Positions 36,801 through 44,855 of a stretch of 64,000 nucleotides of DNA are shown in pieces. The translations under genes and the position numbers were made by a program. The stretch is from Mucilaginibacter agri (lineage in GTDB: Bacteria; Bacteroidota; Bacteroidia; Sphingobacteriales; Sphingobacteriaceae). The first letter of the stretch is position 1. The number at the start of each line of letters is the position of its first letter. Below the pieces are notes generated by a model. That model worked only from the letters and a program-made list of their open reading frames with translations, made no database searches and was not told the origin of the DNA. The stretch lies in the NCBI RefSeq assembly GCF_009928685.1, contig NZ_WWEO01000045.1, positions 620,001 to 684,000 of the forward strand. The letters are read 5' to 3'.

Positions 36801-37057
36801 CTTTCGTTCGTTTAAGAAACGTTTCATTGGCGTACGATTTCTCAACCCTGATCAAAAACAAAATTTTCAGAAAGGTACAGCTGGTATTTACAGGCCGCAA
36901 CTTGCTGACATTTACCGACTACAAAGGCTTCGATCCTGAGATCAGCTCTGGTAGTTCATCTGGTGCCAGCCAAAACTCGGCATTTGACCGTGGCGTTGAC
37001 AACAGTTCATCTCCAAACCTTAAATCGTACCAAATTGGTTTAAACCTTGGATTTTAA
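33815..37057 (+). CDS. SusC/RagA-family TonB-dependent outer-membrane transporter
   Basis: A 1080-residue TonB-linked transporter that, with its SusD lipoprotein, imports oligosaccharides or peptides. A signal peptide (MKKHLLKNLLWVLMLLSGNL, ending AWSQ) is followed by a carboxypeptidase-regulatory-like domain (TVTGTVTAQDDGLPIPGVTV ... FSFIGYSTTEV), the TonB-box-like QLNEVVVTGSG, a plug domain (residues ~130-235: ALVGKIPGAQISSVDGTPGA, ILVDGVESG, IEVVQGAASSTIYGAQGANG) and a 22-strand barrel ending in SYQIGLNLGF with terminal Phe. The susD gene is 21 bases downstream. No glycosidase is in the same operon, so the ligand cannot be named. No anti-sigma/ECF pair adjoins it. Confidence 0.94.
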   Translation: MKKHLLKNLLWVLMLLSGNLAWSQTRTVTGTVTAQDDGLPIPGVTVTAKGTRVGTQTSAEGKFTLNVPSGATTLVFSFIGYSTTEVPIGGGPVMVKLATNNKQLNEVVVTGSGVATSKAKLGISPESISAKNLPAAPSASVDQALVGKIPGAQISSVDGTPGARTNILLRGINTIQRGTSPMILVDGVESGATDISLLDLSNVDHIEVVQGAASSTIYGAQGANGVIQIFTKKGMQGKMQINVSSSVAANSIINSGDVHQAKMNSFKTDANGNFVDGSGNIIQLDEDGTYNGVTWAYGAGSNPTAMANPLNIANKPYGTNLKYYDHIDQLFKTAYTTNNSVNISGANEKVDYNFGVSNNHQQSTIRTNGYNDRTNLTMNLGMELFKGFTLRSTTQLIYNKNTLNPSMGVGNSGSIFSALNASPFYDFNQKLPDGTYPNSLNSGTVSVNGSNPFYLTEYSNNKDNRVDILQNIQANYKINHFVELNAKYGLNHSNRDVNWTFLNQSGNANSNDLESWTYYNNGNDNTGELDKFNYKTTFQNFNGSAIIRTDFEKDFHLNVPITTSTLLQYDYRKTNYQEFFTYGYSLPSYPIYNFQQTSTQQVTRDYTEPFVTYGYVVNQKIDFGDFGGVAGGFRSDYSSAFGQGSKPFTFPNVNAYIRPSSFGFWKDGSLGKIFPEFKLRGAYGEAGIQPQPFDRYPTIVPGNLGSNLAFSLPNAQNNPNINVEVSKETEFGTDFAIKGFSGGWFSDFNFSGTYWKRKGNNIIYNVSVAPSTGASTLKNNAIDISSHGIQASLNMNIYKAKDFNWNLTTNFSKQTSKIDKINGPPIILTTSAGSSSLVLTAGSKIGQLYGYKVIRSLDEKNQEGVPYIQPADYGKYEIVNGMVVDKTTKGIQFTNEAYAFGDPNPKFNMSFINSFNYKALSFGFQFDWVHGSHLYNQTREWMYRDGISSDYDTPVTIAGTTAAYTAFYRSAYADYFGARNGPARNGTKDYFYEDASFVRLRNVSLAYDFSTLIKNKIFRKVQLVFTGRNLLTFTDYKGFDPEISSGSSSGASQNSAFDRGVDNSSSPNLKSYQIGLNLGF

Positions 37058-37078
37058 TTGACCTTTAAATTGTAAGTA

Positions 37079-38740
37079 ATGAAAAAACAACATAAAATAA
37101 TTTCAACCTGGGTACTTACGGCAACTTTGCTTGGCGCAACATCATGCAAAAAGCAGCTGGACGTGCAAAATCCCAACTCGCCGGTTATAGAACAGGCGAA
37201 AACCGAAACCGGTATCGAATCACTTGCGTCTGGAGGTGTTTATATTACTGGCTTTAACGGTAGCAACCCTACGGTTATCAGCGGTCAAAACTGGCTTGGC
37301 GATAGTTACTTCTCCTTAGCGGTTGGTTATCACGAGCTATTGGGCGATAATATTTCTGCCGAAGCATCAAACCAAAACATCAACGTAATAAACCTGCCTG
37401 CTACGTTCACTGCAGACAACGGCTCTACTACTACCAATACCTCTCCATCAAAAAGTGTACTGCGTATCAGCAACTCTCGCGATAAAAAAGCTGCCAACGC
37501 ATTCTTTTACGAATGGACTTACATGTACGGACTAAACAATGCTTGTAATAACATCCTTTCTTTGGTTGATGGTATCACATTCTCTGGAGATGCGGCAGCA
37601 AAAAAGAACACCTTAAAAGCCTGGGCTTATTGGTGGAAAGGTTTCGCGTACTCAAAGATTGGCTCTTTGTACTATGCAGGTATTATTACCAACGAGGCCA
37701 ATGCAGTAACGCCTAATCCCAACTATGTTAATAGCGCAGCCATGATTGCAGAGTCGAACAAAAATCTTGATGCTGCCGCTGCTTTGTTAACCAGTATGAG
37801 TAATACTACAGATTACACGGCTGTACTGAGCAAACTGATTCCCGACTTCGTGCAAACTGGCAAAGGCCAGGTTCCTACGCCAACCATGTGGATTCACAAC
37901 ATTAACACTTTAAAAGCACGCAATTTGCTGGTAAACAAAAAAGTTGCCGACATGACCGCTGCTGATTGGGGCTCCGTTGCAACCCTTGCAGCAAGTGGAA
38001 TAACTGCTACAGATTATGTATTTACCGGCCGTACTACGGGCACAAACGGTTTCTTCTCGGCAGGCGGCGGTTCTGTAGCAGCCATGTCTACAGGGTTACC
38101 AAAGCAATCTACCTTTAAAATAAGCGAAAGGTTGATCCAAAACTACAGTGCTGGCGACCAGCGTTTGGCAAACAACTTTACCCAAGTTGACCCTTACTAC
38201 AACCAGGTTGGTGGTTTTACCTTTAGCACCAGATGGCAATTAGTTGATGGTGGTAACGGTATAGACGGGGTACAAGTGTTAAGCGATAAAACACCAGGTA
38301 ACTACGAACTTTTTATTGCCGGTAGCTACGAAGAAAATGAGCTGATGAAAGCTGAAGCAGCTATTAATACCGGTAATATCCCAGCCGGATTAATAAGCAT
38401 CGACAATGTACGTAAATATCAGGGTGCAGGCTTAGCATCTGTAGCCGGTGGTACTTATACCCTCGCAACAGCTACCGCTTTACTGCGCAGCGAGCGCCGT
38501 GTATCGTTGGTTTTCAGAGGGCTGGCATTTTATGATGCACGCCGCTATGGAATTATTTATGACGGAGTGGGCATAAACAATGCTGTTGTAATTACCCAGC
38601 CGGCTTCTGGCAGTACGCCAGTAGTTAATACCCATGGCATCATCAACTATAACTTCCTCGACTATTGGGACGTTCCGGCAGACGAAACCGTGATTAACCC
38701 GCCTGCATCTGGCAGTGCGCCGGTTAAAAATCCAAATTAG
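37079..38740 (+). CDS. SusD/RagB-family substrate-binding lipoprotein
   Basis: A 553-residue surface lipoprotein that lids the SusC channel. The lipobox LGATSC near residue 23 gives the lipidated cysteine. The TPR-like helical SusD fold is indicated by KKQLDVQNPNSPV at the mature start, NAFFYEWTYMYGLNNACNNI, KAWAYWWKGFAYSKIGSLYY, SYEENELMKAEAAINTG and the closing RSERRVSLVFRGLAFYDARR YG region. The C-terminus (YNFLDYWDVPADETVINPP) is typical of the family's extended tail. Cotranscribed with susC and ended by a terminator. Confidence 0.9.
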   Translation: MKKQHKIISTWVLTATLLGATSCKKQLDVQNPNSPVIEQAKTETGIESLASGGVYITGFNGSNPTVISGQNWLGDSYFSLAVGYHELLGDNISAEASNQNINVINLPATFTADNGSTTTNTSPSKSVLRISNSRDKKAANAFFYEWTYMYGLNNACNNILSLVDGITFSGDAAAKKNTLKAWAYWWKGFAYSKIGSLYYAGIITNEANAVTPNPNYVNSAAMIAESNKNLDAAAALLTSMSNTTDYTAVLSKLIPDFVQTGKGQVPTPTMWIHNINTLKARNLLVNKKVADMTAADWGSVATLAASGITATDYVFTGRTTGTNGFFSAGGGSVAAMSTGLPKQSTFKISERLIQNYSAGDQRLANNFTQVDPYYNQVGGFTFSTRWQLVDGGNGIDGVQVLSDKTPGNYELFIAGSYEENELMKAEAAINTGNIPAGLISIDNVRKYQGAGLASVAGGTYTLATATALLRSERRVSLVFRGLAFYDARRYGIIYDGVGINNAVVITQPASGSTPVVNTHGIINYNFLDYWDVPADETVINPPASGSAPVKNPN

Positions 38741-38779
38741 ACATCTATCGTTTCTATCAGTTATTAGTTAAGTTAATGG

Positions 38780-38808
38780 AAGGCCACCTTTTTGGGTGGC
38801 CTTTTTTA
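38780..38808 (+). terminator. Terminator after susCD
   Basis: AGGCCACC (38781-38788) pairs with GGTGGCCT (38795-38802) and is followed by a T-run. Confidence 0.88.
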
Positions 38809-38907
38809 TTTTCAATCCAGTGTAACGTTTCAAGTTTAAAGCCGTCCTTTAGTACAATTGATCTCTTTTTATTAATTTTAAACCCATTACCTTATTATAT
38901 ACCTATA

Positions 38908-40266
38908 ATGATATTAAAAAAGGCCACCGTACTTGTAGTAGATGATGATCCCGATGTGTTGACTGCAGTAAAGCTACTGCTTAAAACGGAGGTGCACGAA
39001 GTTATTACTGACAAGAACCCCGAGAATTTAAACTCGCTGCTGCAAAGAAATCAGGTTGATGTACTATTACTCGACATGAACTTTAACAGCGCTATCAATA
39101 CAGGCAACGAAGGTATTTATTGGTTACGCAAGGTTAAAGAATGGAAACCTAACCTGTGTGTAATTATGATAACCGCTTATGGCGACATAGACTTAGCCGT
39201 GCGCTCCCTTAAAGAGGGTGCTAACGATTTTGTGGTGAAACCCTGGCATAATGAGAAACTGATAGAGACGGTAACCGACCTATTGGAGAAAAAGGACGGT
39301 GGAAAATCGACCAAATCCTCTGGCAAGGGTAAAGCAGGTTCTACTATGATACTCGGTGATTCTGAGGCCATGGATGATATATTCCATAAAGTGAATAAGA
39401 TTGCCCCTACAGATGCAAACATATTGATCCTTGGAGAAAATGGCACTGGCAAAGACCTGATGGCTAAATCTATACACGAGCGTTCACTACGCGCCGATAA
39501 ACCCTTTATTAAGGTAGACGTGGGCGCCCTAACTGATACCTTATTTGAAAGCGAACTCTTCGGCCATAAAAAGGGGGCTTTTACCGATGCCCGGGAAGAT
39601 CGTCCCGGCCGTTTCGAAGATGCACACGGTGGAACATTGTTTTTGGACGAGATTGGCAACATTACCTTGCAACAACAGGCTAAACTGCTTACCGTGCTGC
39701 AAAACCGACAAGTAACCCGTTTGGGTACCAACAAGCCCATGGATATTGATATCAGGTTAATTTGTGCAACCAACGTACCGCTTAGCGAATTGGCGAATGA
39801 GAACCGTTTCCGTAAGGACTTAATTTACCGCATTAACACCGTTGAAATTACCATGCCACCACTACGCAAGCGTAATAACGACATTGTTTTAATAGCTAAG
39901 CATTTCGCCAATCAGTACGCTACCAAGTATTTAAAACCCACAATGGATTTTGATGCTTCGGCCGTGAACAAATTAAAAAGCTACCACTACCCGGGCAATG
40001 TGCGTGAGTTACAGTACACCATTGAGCGTGCAGTAATTATGGCCGACGAACACATTCTAAAAGCCGACGACCTCATCTTCTCTGCCCTGGAATCTGGCAT
40101 GGACGACCGCGCGGTAGAGAATGACAATATTCAATTAAGCGAGCTGGAAAAGAACGCCATTTTACGTGTAATAGAAAAGCATAATGGCAACATTACCCGT
40201 GCTGCCAAAGAATTGGGGCTTACCCGTACCGCGCTGTACCGCAGATTAAGCAAGTATGACATTTAA
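38908..40266 (+). CDS. NtrC-family sigma-54-dependent response regulator
   Basis: Activates sigma-54 promoters when phosphorylated. I start at the ATG at 38908 (452 residues); the 44 residues in frame before it overlap the susD terminator. Receiver: ATVLVVDDDPD with phospho-acceptor D56 in LLLDMNF, and VKPWH. AAA+ domain: Walker A GENGTGKD, ESELFGHKKGAFTDA, Walker B GGTLFLDEIGN, sensor region RLICATN, DLIYRINT and HYPGNVRELQYTIERAV. A Fis-type helix-turn-helix ends it (NGNITRAAKELGLTRTALYR). The sigma-54-contact loop reads GAFTDA instead of GAFTGA. It overlaps the kinase gene by 11 bases. It is the natural candidate to bind the three shared control regions. Confidence 0.93.
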   Translation: MILKKATVLVVDDDPDVLTAVKLLLKTEVHEVITDKNPENLNSLLQRNQVDVLLLDMNFNSAINTGNEGIYWLRKVKEWKPNLCVIMITAYGDIDLAVRSLKEGANDFVVKPWHNEKLIETVTDLLEKKDGGKSTKSSGKGKAGSTMILGDSEAMDDIFHKVNKIAPTDANILILGENGTGKDLMAKSIHERSLRADKPFIKVDVGALTDTLFESELFGHKKGAFTDAREDRPGRFEDAHGGTLFLDEIGNITLQQQAKLLTVLQNRQVTRLGTNKPMDIDIRLICATNVPLSELANENRFRKDLIYRINTVEITMPPLRKRNNDIVLIAKHFANQYATKYLKPTMDFDASAVNKLKSYHYPGNVRELQYTIERAVIMADEHILKADDLIFSALESGMDDRAVENDNIQLSELEKNAILRVIEKHNGNITRAAKELGLTRTALYRRLSKYDI

Positions 40267-41605
40267 CCGTTACGAATGGCGGCTGGTGCTGCGGGTGCTG
40301 GTTATGTTTGCAACCGTGTCAACCATGTCGTGGCTTTGGGTAAACCAGTATTACTTATACACTGTCGTATTGGTGCCCATCGTGATATACGAGGTTATAG
40401 AATTGATTCGCTTTCACCAAAAGGCTCAGGACGAGGTAGAGCAGTTTGTTGAATCCATTCATTACCGTGATTTTTCCCGCCATTTTGACGAACGTCGAGC
40501 GCCTAATGAACTAAAGCCCTTACGTAAGGGCTTTAACGAGATTAACTCAACCTTTAAACTGATTAGCCGCGAACGCGAAACCCAATACTATTATCTGCAA
40601 AAGATATTGGAGCTTGTGGATACAGGCATCCTTTCTTACGAGCAAGACACCGGCGAAGTAGCCTGGATCAATGAGTCGTTTAAAAAGCTGATGGGCATCC
40701 CCTATCTTAAAACCATTGGCTCATTGCAAAAACGCGAAGAGAAACTTTATAACGAGGTAATAGACATTAAGCCTGGTGATAGCAAGGTTGTATCATTCAC
40801 CCGCGAAAGGCAGATCTACAAAGTACTGGTAGCCTCGAGCCTATTGCGTAGCGATGATAAGCTTTACAAGCTGTTGGCCTTTCAAAACGTTAGCGAGGCA
40901 TTGGACGAAACCGAGTCTAAAGCGTGGTCGAAACTATTGAACGTAATGACGCATGAGATCATGAACTCGGTTGCGCCTATATCGTCGCTAGCAGATACCC
41001 TTAAGAACCGGCTTCAAAGCATGGACAAAAGCAGCATGCCCGACACCGGCGACCTTGAAGATCTGGAATTAGGTATTGATACCATAAAGCGGCGAAGCGA
41101 AGGCTTATTGAAATTTACAGAAAGCTATCGGAACCTAAATAAAATTACAAAGCTCGATCTTGAAAAGATAATGGTTTGCGACCTTTTCGAGAACCTCAAC
41201 ACTTTAATGTTGCCAACGCTCGAGAAGAAGTATATTGAGCTAGATATTATTTTACGCGACCTAACGTTAGCTATAGAAGTTGATATAAATCTAATAGAGC
41301 AAGTTCTAATAAACCTGCTCATTAACGCTATCGAAGCCGTTAAAGATCAGGATGAACCACAGATCACACTCTCTGGCGAGTTGCAGGCCAATAATAAAAC
41401 CATAATTAAAATTGCAGACAACGGTGTGGGCATGCCACCCGATATTATCGAAAAGATCTTTATTCCATTCTTCAGCACGCGTAAAACAGGTAGTGGTATT
41501 GGGTTAAGCTTATGCAAGCAAATTATGATGTTGCACAAGGGTAATATCCAGGTACAATCTGTTGAGGGCAAAGGCTCCGTATTTATATTAACCTTTAACG
41601 AATAA
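40256..41605 (+). CDS. Membrane sensor histidine kinase, partner of the NtrC-type regulator
   Basis: A 449-residue kinase. Two membrane helices lie in the first 50 residues (LVLRVLVMFATVSTMSWLWV and YTVVLVPIVIYEVIELI) with almost no periplasmic loop between them. A HAMP-like/linker segment and a PAS-like domain (about 110-215, LELVDTGILSYEQDTGEVAW) follow. The DHp phospho-acceptor is H233 in NVMTHEIMNSVAP. ATPase motifs: N box INLLINAIEAV, G1 IADNGVGMP, F box IFIPFFSTR, G2 GSGIGLSL. The small loop suggests it senses within the membrane or through the cytoplasmic PAS domain. It overlaps both neighbours (11 bases and 1 base), so translation is coupled. Confidence 0.93.
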   Translation: MTFNRYEWRLVLRVLVMFATVSTMSWLWVNQYYLYTVVLVPIVIYEVIELIRFHQKAQDEVEQFVESIHYRDFSRHFDERRAPNELKPLRKGFNEINSTFKLISRERETQYYYLQKILELVDTGILSYEQDTGEVAWINESFKKLMGIPYLKTIGSLQKREEKLYNEVIDIKPGDSKVVSFTRERQIYKVLVASSLLRSDDKLYKLLAFQNVSEALDETESKAWSKLLNVMTHEIMNSVAPISSLADTLKNRLQSMDKSSMPDTGDLEDLELGIDTIKRRSEGLLKFTESYRNLNKITKLDLEKIMVCDLFENLNTLMLPTLEKKYIELDIILRDLTLAIEVDINLIEQVLINLLINAIEAVKDQDEPQITLSGELQANNKTIIKIADNGVGMPPDIIEKIFIPFFSTRKTGSGIGLSLCKQIMMLHKGNIQVQSVEGKGSVFILTFNE

Positions 41606-42141
41606 TGGTTACTGGTAAACCATTAAATATCATGGCCGTTTCGGGCAGCTTGCGTGCCGATTCATCAAATACTGCAATCCTCAAATATTTACAAAAAGCC
41701 GTCCCACAACATAATTTCTGGATATATGATGGGTTAGACAAACTACCCCATTTCAATCCGGCTTTAGACACCGACCCTTCGCCTGTACAGGTTCAAGACC
41801 TTCGCGATTTAATAGCAGACGCAGATGGCTTAATTATCTGCACACCAGAATATGCTTTTGGAGTTCCTGGTTCGCTTAAGAATATGCTCGATTGGACGGT
41901 ATCTTCCGGTAGTTTAGTTAACAAACCTGTAGCCTTGATCACGGCATCAAGTGTTGGTGAAAATGCACATGCATCCCTAATAAAAACTCTCGAAGTGCTA
42001 ACTGCTCGAGTCGTTGATGAAGGCACTCTCCTAATACCTTTTATCCGGACAAAAATGAACGCTGCAAACGAAATTACGGATACACAAACCGAACGCGACA
42101 TCCAAAATGTATTAACTGCACTTTTAGCAGAGATCGTCTGA
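41605..42141 (+). CDS. NADPH-dependent FMN reductase / quinone reductase family
   Basis: A 178-residue flavodoxin-like cytoplasmic protein. The FMN phosphate loop SGSLRADSSNTAIL is near the start, and CTPEYAFGVPGSLKNMLDW matches the TPEY-(N/A)-x-x-(V/I)PG..KN..DW motif of the family (YieF/ChrR/azoreductase-like). The start overlaps the kinase stop by one base (TAATG), so it is the third gene of the regulator operon. Reduces quinones, flavins or similar using NAD(P)H; a redox-stress role beside an efflux regulator is plausible, but inferred from position only. Confidence 0.88.
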   Translation: MVTGKPLNIMAVSGSLRADSSNTAILKYLQKAVPQHNFWIYDGLDKLPHFNPALDTDPSPVQVQDLRDLIADADGLIICTPEYAFGVPGSLKNMLDWTVSSGSLVNKPVALITASSVGENAHASLIKTLEVLTARVVDEGTLLIPFIRTKMNAANEITDTQTERDIQNVLTALLAEIV

Positions 42142-42172
42142 TCAAAAATTTCTGACAATTTGACAACAAACA

Positions 42173-42180
42173 TAAGTTTG
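42173..42180 (+). promoter_or_regulatory. Candidate -7 box of htpG
   Basis: TAAGTTTG fits TAnnTTTG exactly and lies 51 bp before the htpG ATG. The -33 region is imperfect (TTTCTG about 18-19 bases upstream). No heat-shock inverted repeat (CIRCE) is seen. Confidence 0.45.
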
Positions 42181-42230
42181 GACTGTGAGTTGATATTTAC
42201 TTGTCGACCAAAAATATTTATAATAACGAT

Positions 42231-44114
42231 ATGCAAGAAAAAGGAACAATATCAATCCACACCGAAAACATTTTCCCTATTATCAAGAAATTTTTATACT
42301 CTGATAATGAGATATTTTTACGTGAGCTGGTATCAAACGCAGTAGATGCAACCCAAAAAATTAAACGTCTGGCTTCATTGGGTCAGTACAATGGCGAACT
42401 GGGTAAACTACAGGTAGAAGTTGCTTTAGATGCCGAAAATAAAACCATCACTATTTCTGACAACGGCTTGGGTATGACCGCCGATGAGATCAAGAAATAT
42501 ATAAACCAGATTGCATTTTCGGGGGCTACTGAGTTTATGGAGAAGTTTAAAGAAGCTAAAGACGCCAATGAGATCATCGGTCGCTTTGGTTTAGGCTTCT
42601 ACTCCGCATTTATGGTGGCCGATGTGGTAGAGATTAACACCCTATCGTATCAGGAAGGTGCTGAGCCAGCTCGCTGGACTTGCGATGGTAGTACCGAGTT
42701 TGAAATTACCGAAGGCAGTCGTACAACCCGCGGTACAGACATCATTCTTCACGTAAATACCGAGTCGGAAGAATTTTTAAATAAACAACGTCTACAGGAA
42801 ATTTTAGATAAATACGCCAAATTTTTACCTGTGCCAATTAAATTTGGCACTAATGAGCAACAAGAAGAAGACGGCCAGGACGAAGAAGGTAAACCAAAAT
42901 ATAAAACGGTTGAAACGGATAACATCATCAACGAAACCAATCCAATCTGGACTAAATCTCCAAACGAGCTAAAGGACGAAGATTACCTGAACTTTTACAA
43001 AGAACTTTATCCGTTCTCTGAAGACCCGCTGTTCTGGATTCACCTGAATGTTGATTATCCATTCAACCTAACAGGTGTATTATACTTCCCTAAGTTGAAG
43101 AATGATTACGAATTTCAACGTAATAAGATCAAATTATTTTCTCGCCAGGTATTCATCACAGATGAGGTTAAAGACATCGTTCCCGAGTTTTTAATGTTAC
43201 TTCACGGCGTTATAGATTCTCCGGATATTCCATTGAACGTATCACGTAGTTTCTTGCAGGCAGATAGCAACGTTAAAAAGATCAACAGCTACATCACCAA
43301 AAAAGTGGCTGACAAACTGGCTGAACTATTTAAAGCTGATCGTAAAGCTTACGAAGACAAATGGAATGACATTGGTTTATTTGTTAAATACGGTTTTATC
43401 AGCGACGATAAATTCTACGAAAAAGCAAAAGACTTTGTGCTGTTAAACAATACGGCTAAAGAAACCTTTACATTAAACGAGTACAAAGAAAAAGTAGAGG
43501 CTACACAAACTGACAAAGAAGGTCGCCTGGTGTACATTTACACCAATGATCCGGACAAACAGGATGCCTTTATCCAATCGGCTAACCGGAAGGGTTACGA
43601 TGTATTGTTGATGAACTCTCCTATCGACAATCACTTTGTAAGTCACCTGGAACAAAAACTAGATAAAACCTCGCTAAAACGTGTTGATGCCGATGTTGCC
43701 GATAAATTGATCAATAAAGAAGACGCACCAGAGCACATACTTACAGAAGAACAAAGCACTCAGGTAAAAACGATCTTCGATTCGGCTATCAATAAACCTG
43801 CGTTTAAAGTTGAGTTGGAAAGCCTTAGCCCTGACGAGTTACCTGTAACTGTAACCATGGACGAATTTATGCGCCGCATGAAAGAAATGGCTGCAATGGG
43901 TGGCGGAATGGGTTTCTACGGGCAAATGCCCGATAACTACAAAGTTGTAGTTAATGCTAATCACAAATTGATTACCCGCATCTTAAGCGAGGAAAACACC
44001 GACACTCGTGCTCAATTAGCTAAACAAGCATTTGATTTGGCTTTATTATCGCAAGGATTATTAACCGGTGCAGAGTTAACTGAGTTTGTTAACCGCAGCG
44101 TTAGCCTGATTTAA
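42231..44114 (+). CDS. htpG: Molecular chaperone HtpG (bacterial Hsp90)
   Basis: ATP-dependent dimeric chaperone. I start at the ATG at 42231 (627 residues), because MQEKGTISIHTENIFPIIKK is the family beginning; the ten-residue extension to 42201 is rejected. GHKL ATPase domain: LRELVSNAVDATQK, ISDNGLGMT, IGRFGLGFYSAFMVAD and RGTDIILHV. The middle domain has RNKIKLFSRQVFITDEV and IPLNVSRSFLQAD, with the catalytic Arg in the latter. The C-terminal dimerisation domain includes a Met-rich stretch (DEFMRRMKEMAAMGGGMGF) and ends in RSVSLI. Monocistronic, with its own terminator. Confidence 0.96.
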   Translation: MQEKGTISIHTENIFPIIKKFLYSDNEIFLRELVSNAVDATQKIKRLASLGQYNGELGKLQVEVALDAENKTITISDNGLGMTADEIKKYINQIAFSGATEFMEKFKEAKDANEIIGRFGLGFYSAFMVADVVEINTLSYQEGAEPARWTCDGSTEFEITEGSRTTRGTDIILHVNTESEEFLNKQRLQEILDKYAKFLPVPIKFGTNEQQEEDGQDEEGKPKYKTVETDNIINETNPIWTKSPNELKDEDYLNFYKELYPFSEDPLFWIHLNVDYPFNLTGVLYFPKLKNDYEFQRNKIKLFSRQVFITDEVKDIVPEFLMLLHGVIDSPDIPLNVSRSFLQADSNVKKINSYITKKVADKLAELFKADRKAYEDKWNDIGLFVKYGFISDDKFYEKAKDFVLLNNTAKETFTLNEYKEKVEATQTDKEGRLVYIYTNDPDKQDAFIQSANRKGYDVLLMNSPIDNHFVSHLEQKLDKTSLKRVDADVADKLINKEDAPEHILTEEQSTQVKTIFDSAINKPAFKVELESLSPDELPVTVTMDEFMRRMKEMAAMGGGMGFYGQMPDNYKVVVNANHKLITRILSEENTDTRAQLAKQAFDLALLSQGLLTGAELTEFVNRSVSLI

Positions 44115-44147
44115 AATTTGCTACAAATACATAAAAGTGAAACAAAT

Positions 44148-44174
44148 AAAAAGCTGCCTTCGGGCAGCTTTTTT
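44148..44174 (+). terminator. htpG terminator with UUCG loop
   Basis: AAGCTGCC and GGCAGCTT pair around a TTCG tetraloop, followed by TTTT. C(UUCG)G is an especially stable RNA hairpin loop. Confidence 0.92.
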
Positions 44175-44262
44175 GGTATATTTAACATTGTAAAACCAAA
44201 CAACCACATTCTTGATTACGAGAAATGTTGACCGAATCGGAAAGTCAAATCAATGTTATGTC

Positions 44263-44763
44263 ATGAAAACCATAAAACTGATCTTCTCACTATTTATCGT
44301 CCTCGCAACTTTTAAAGGTGTTTTAGCTCAAACAAAGGCCGAAAAAAAAGCGGCTAAACAAGCAGCTGTAACTAAAATGATAGATGCGCAACACTATACC
44401 TTTGTAGCGCAATATGCCAACCCGCTTGGCGGCGGCCATCGCTACCTTAATTCTGATTATGATTTAAAAGTCAGAAAGGATTCGCTTATTGCTTACTTGC
44501 CCTACTTCGGTCGTGCTTATTTCGATGCAGGATATGGAGATTCTAACGACAGTGGTATAAAATTTACCTCGACTAAGTTTACCTATAAGGCCACTCCAAA
44601 GAAAAAAGGCGGTTGGGATATTGTGATCAACCCGTCCGATGCTAAATACATCACACAAATCAACATGTACGTCTCCGCTGATGGATACACTAACGCCCAA
44701 TTTACAATTACCAATAAAAGCGCGATATCATTCGATGGATATCTAAAGGATAAGGCTAAGTAA
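44263..44763 (+). CDS. DUF4251 exported protein
   Basis: A 166-residue secreted protein. I start at the ATG at 44263, where a signal peptide begins (MKTIKLIFSLFIVLATFKGV, cut after LAQ). The mature part opens with a lysine-rich segment (TKAEKKAAKQAAV) and contains the DUF4251 landmarks: MIDAQHYTFVAQYANPLGGG, YLPYFGRAYFDAGYGDSNDS, GIKFTSTKFTY and ISFDGYL. The family is frequent in Bacteroidota and of unknown function. Monocistronic between the htpG terminator and the converging GH63-like gene. Confidence 0.8.
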   Translation: MKTIKLIFSLFIVLATFKGVLAQTKAEKKAAKQAAVTKMIDAQHYTFVAQYANPLGGGHRYLNSDYDLKVRKDSLIAYLPYFGRAYFDAGYGDSNDSGIKFTSTKFTYKATPKKKGGWDIVINPSDAKYITQINMYVSADGYTNAQFTITNKSAISFDGYLKDKAK

Positions 44764-44855
44764 TTGATTTGTTGATTGAGTTAACCTTTCGAAAAGCCAT
44801 CTTGAACCCTGTAAACATCTAATTAACAAATCGACCAAATTACCTAACCAACAAA

